Source: Pholis gunnellus
Lineage: Eukaryota > Chordata > Actinopteri > Perciformes > Pholidae
Direction of reading: 5' to 3'
Length of the DNA: 64,000 nucleotides
Assembly (NCBI GenBank): GCA_910591455.2
Contig: OU342804.1
Location: 31,498,421 to 31,562,420, forward strand
The notes beneath the pieces are model-generated. The model saw nothing but the letters and a program-made list of their open reading frames with translations, was not told the origin of the DNA and did no database searches. The position numbers were made by a program, and so were the translations under genes. Positions 62,346 to 64,000 of the stretch are shown piece after piece. Within the stretch, counting starts at the first letter, position 1; each line of letters opens with the position of its first letter.

Positions 62346-63776
62346 CAGATGCAAGTCCGAGGGATCATCCAGCATCAGCTGGGAGCCACAGGCCTCAACG
62401 TCATAAGGAACCACACTGTCCAGGGAGGACCCCATCGCCGCCTGCTCCTCAGCTCTCCTCCGTAACTCCGCCCCCTGGTCCTCCAACAGCACAGGTTTTA
62501 GCGTCCTCGCGGCCAATCTCCCCACCCGGCTCTTGCCTGTCTTGCCCTGGACCTGCTCCTTCATTCCACTGGCTCGTGGCTCCCCGACCCTCAGATCGAG
62601 CTGGCTTGGCGCAGTCTCTGGCACCAACCCTGCTTCTGCTGCTGCTGTCACTGGCTCCGCCGCCGCCCTTGCTTCCATCTCTGTCGCCGCCGCCGCCTCA
62701 CCTGCTGCTGTCTCCGGCACCACCGCTGAACCTGTAGTCGCCGCTGGCGTCTCCACCATCCGGGCTTCAGGCGCTGCCAGACCGCTGACTTCAGGCACTG
62801 GTGTCACTACTGCCGCATCCACTGTCTTTTCTGCCGCCTGCAGTTCCCCCGCACAGCCATCTGGAACAGGCTCATCATTCTCCTCCTCCTGCCCCTCACT
62901 GTCCATCTCCTCCTCTACCACAGAGCAAAAGCTGGACTCCTCGGCCTCACTCTCTCTGTCCTCCTCCGCCTGCTCTGCCTCCACCTCCACCGCCTCCGCC
63001 TCCCCCTCAGTACTGCACACACAGTTTAATAAAGGTTTTTTACAGTCCTTACAGTCTTGAATCCTTTTTCTCAGACATTCTCGTGCGAAGTGACCGTGGT
63101 CCCCGCAGGTGTAACACAAGAACTCAGGGCACTCACGCTGTATGTGGCCGGGCTGCATGCAAAGCCTACAGATTTTAACCTGTCCGTCATGCAGGACTCT
63201 GAAGAATTCGAAACCCATTACCGTCGCAAATTTAGTGGAATAAGGCAGTGACTGAACCCGGTCGTTGAACTTTACTCTCACAAACCGAGTGCCGTCCGTT
63301 ACTTTAGAACCCGGCCAAAGTCTTCTCCTTATGATGGACACTGCCGTAACTCCCCAGCTTGTCAGTTTATCGATTATGTCTTTGTCTGTTATATAATAAG
63401 GCAAGTTAAGGAAGGAGACCACAAGCTCATCATTCATGATTTCTTTGGCGTGGACTCGCGTCTCCCCCACCCTAAAACCTTCCATTAGCCTTTCCTTCCC
63501 TTTAGGCTGTTTCATCGTCATCTCAAACTTCCTTTGGCTGATTGGCCTACAAGCAAGCAGTGCCCCACATAGCCTCTGCATGTGAGAAATCAGCTCAATT
63601 GCTGACAGCCCGTCTCCTCCGTCCAGCTCAACATTCAAAGTCAATTTCCTCATATCCATTTCCTCACTTCTTTTTTCAGCCATGTTGCTTGTGCCGTTCT
63701 CCACCAAGGTTATGGGGTTGTTCGTCAGGGTTGTCGTTATTCCGGTCTGGGTCTGAATCACGTGAGCGGCCGCCAT
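62127..63776 (-). CDS. Tx1/L1-like LINE ORF1 (zinc-knuckle nucleic-acid-binding protein)
   Basis: The - strand frame from the ATG at 63776-63774 to a stop at 62127 is 549 codons. About 477 of these are element-derived; the last 70 or so read through the minisatellite. Residues about 115-195 (ELVVSFLNLPYYITDKDIID...) resemble an RRM-like fold. Two perfect CCHC knuckles follow at C203-C206-H211-C216 and C221-C224-H229-C234, then a CKDC...CVC cluster and a long Glu/Ala/Val-rich tail. This is the layout of ORF1 proteins in fish Tx1-clade LINEs, annotated elsewhere as CCHC proteins; they coat LINE RNA. A frame upstream stays open to 63851, but the ATG at 63776 (GCAATTATGGCGG) is the better start. 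No reverse transcriptase follows in the window. The frame is undamaged, which suggests a young insertion. Confidence 0.75.
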   Translation of the reverse strand: MAAAHVIQTQTGITTTLTNNPITLVENGTSNMAEKRSEEMDMRKLTLNVELDGGDGLSAIELISHMQRLCGALLACRPISQRKFEMTMKQPKGKERLMEGFRVGETRVHAKEIMNDELVVSFLNLPYYITDKDIIDKLTSWGVTAVSIIRRRLWPGSKVTDGTRFVRVKFNDRVQSLPYSTKFATVMGFEFFRVLHDGQVKICRLCMQPGHIQRECPEFLCYTCGDHGHFARECLRKRIQDCKDCKKPLLNCVCSTEGEAEAVEVEAEQAEEDRESEAEESSFCSVVEEEMDSEGQEEENDEPVPDGCAGELQAAEKTVDAAVVTPVPEVSGLAAPEARMVETPAATTGSAVVPETAAGEAAAATEMEARAAAEPVTAAAEAGLVPETAPSQLDLRVGEPRASGMKEQVQGKTGKSRVGRLAARTLKPVLLEDQGAELRRRAEEQAAMGSSLDSVVPYDVEACGSQLMLDDPSDLHLSDCLSACLTHHICDSYISLTHSGLITVCLSHSITPPNCLSVSRTHSVQMTVCLPVSLITYVTVIFHSLTQYI

Positions 63777-64000
63777 AATTGCTCCAAACAAAAGCGCCCC
63801 TTGTAAGTAACAAGGGGGTTTAAACGTCGCTAAAAAAGCGGAAATCCCCAAAAAAACTTCCCCCCGACCAGTGTAGCACTGACGGGGGTACTAATCCAAA
63901 ACTTAAACACACAAACAAACACTCAGCCTTCACTTAGGGCATGGAAACCAAAAGGAGAGGGAAGAAAAGGAGAGGAGGGGAAAAAAAGCCTGCCTCAACA
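63777..64000 (-). other. Probable 5' UTR of the Tx1-like LINE
   Basis: On the - strand, this sequence immediately upstream of ORF1 includes a pyrimidine-rich stretch and GTACCCCCGTCAGTGCTACA. The element's 5' end probably lies beyond the window edge. Confidence 0.4.

Noticed and set aside
62533..63178. Long + strand frames rich in Ser, Pro and Ala
   Set aside because: They are antisense shadows of the Glu/Ala-rich tail of the - strand ORF1.

Overview
The window is animal nuclear DNA from a ray-finned fish, most likely a percomorph-type teleost (inference). The genes have vertebrate GT-AG introns and teleost-like proteins. The background is typical fish repeat DNA: Rex1-like and Tx1-like LINE pieces, a tRNA-derived SINE, hAT ends, TTAA-flanked short elements, BEL/Pao pol and long CA/GT microsatellites. 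There is nothing bacterial or plasmid-like.

Four protein-coding genes lie head to tail on the + strand. Three are fibroblast growth factors with the classic three-exon structure: fgf3 (7381-9339, 241 aa), fgf4 (16028-20124, 188 aa) and fgf19 (33931-37855, 211 aa). In all three, intron 1 is phase 1, exon 2 is exactly 104 nt and intron 2 is phase 0. The fourth gene is vps35 (41818-56817), the retromer core subunit, with 17 coding exons that join in frame to 798 aa. This is the conserved FGF3-FGF4-FGF19 cluster. Here fgf19 is followed directly by vps35, whereas in human FGF19 is followed by LTO1 and CCND1.

Layout: 1-5.6 kb is gene-poor, with a 71-bp-period duplication and the dead 5' end of a hAT transposon. 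5.65-7.38 kb holds the fgf3 promoter and a candidate conserved enhancer. 9.3-15.8 kb is fgf3 3' UTR plus intergenic DNA with another candidate enhancer. 20-33.9 kb is the repeat-rich fgf4-fgf19 interval: LINE, SINE and BEL/Pao fragments and a small group of tRNA-Cys-like sequences. 38-41.7 kb separates fgf19 from vps35. 58.7-64 kb is a transposon graveyard: a Rex1-like LINE 3' end cut by a hAT-like element, a 0.75 kb GAGTGAGTGAGACAGG-type minisatellite, and a long intact zinc-knuckle ORF1 of a Tx1/L1-like LINE on the - strand.

The FGFs are secreted ligands that probably share long-range regulatory DNA across this interval, including inside vps35 introns. vps35 is a housekeeping endosomal sorting gene and probably a bystander. 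No wholly new system is evident. The items most worth checking are two strong inverted-repeat hairpins in vps35 introns, the tRNA-Cys-like trio, the in-frame AUG upstream of fgf4, TFE/MITF-type E-boxes at the vps35 promoter, and the ORF1 that runs into a minisatellite.
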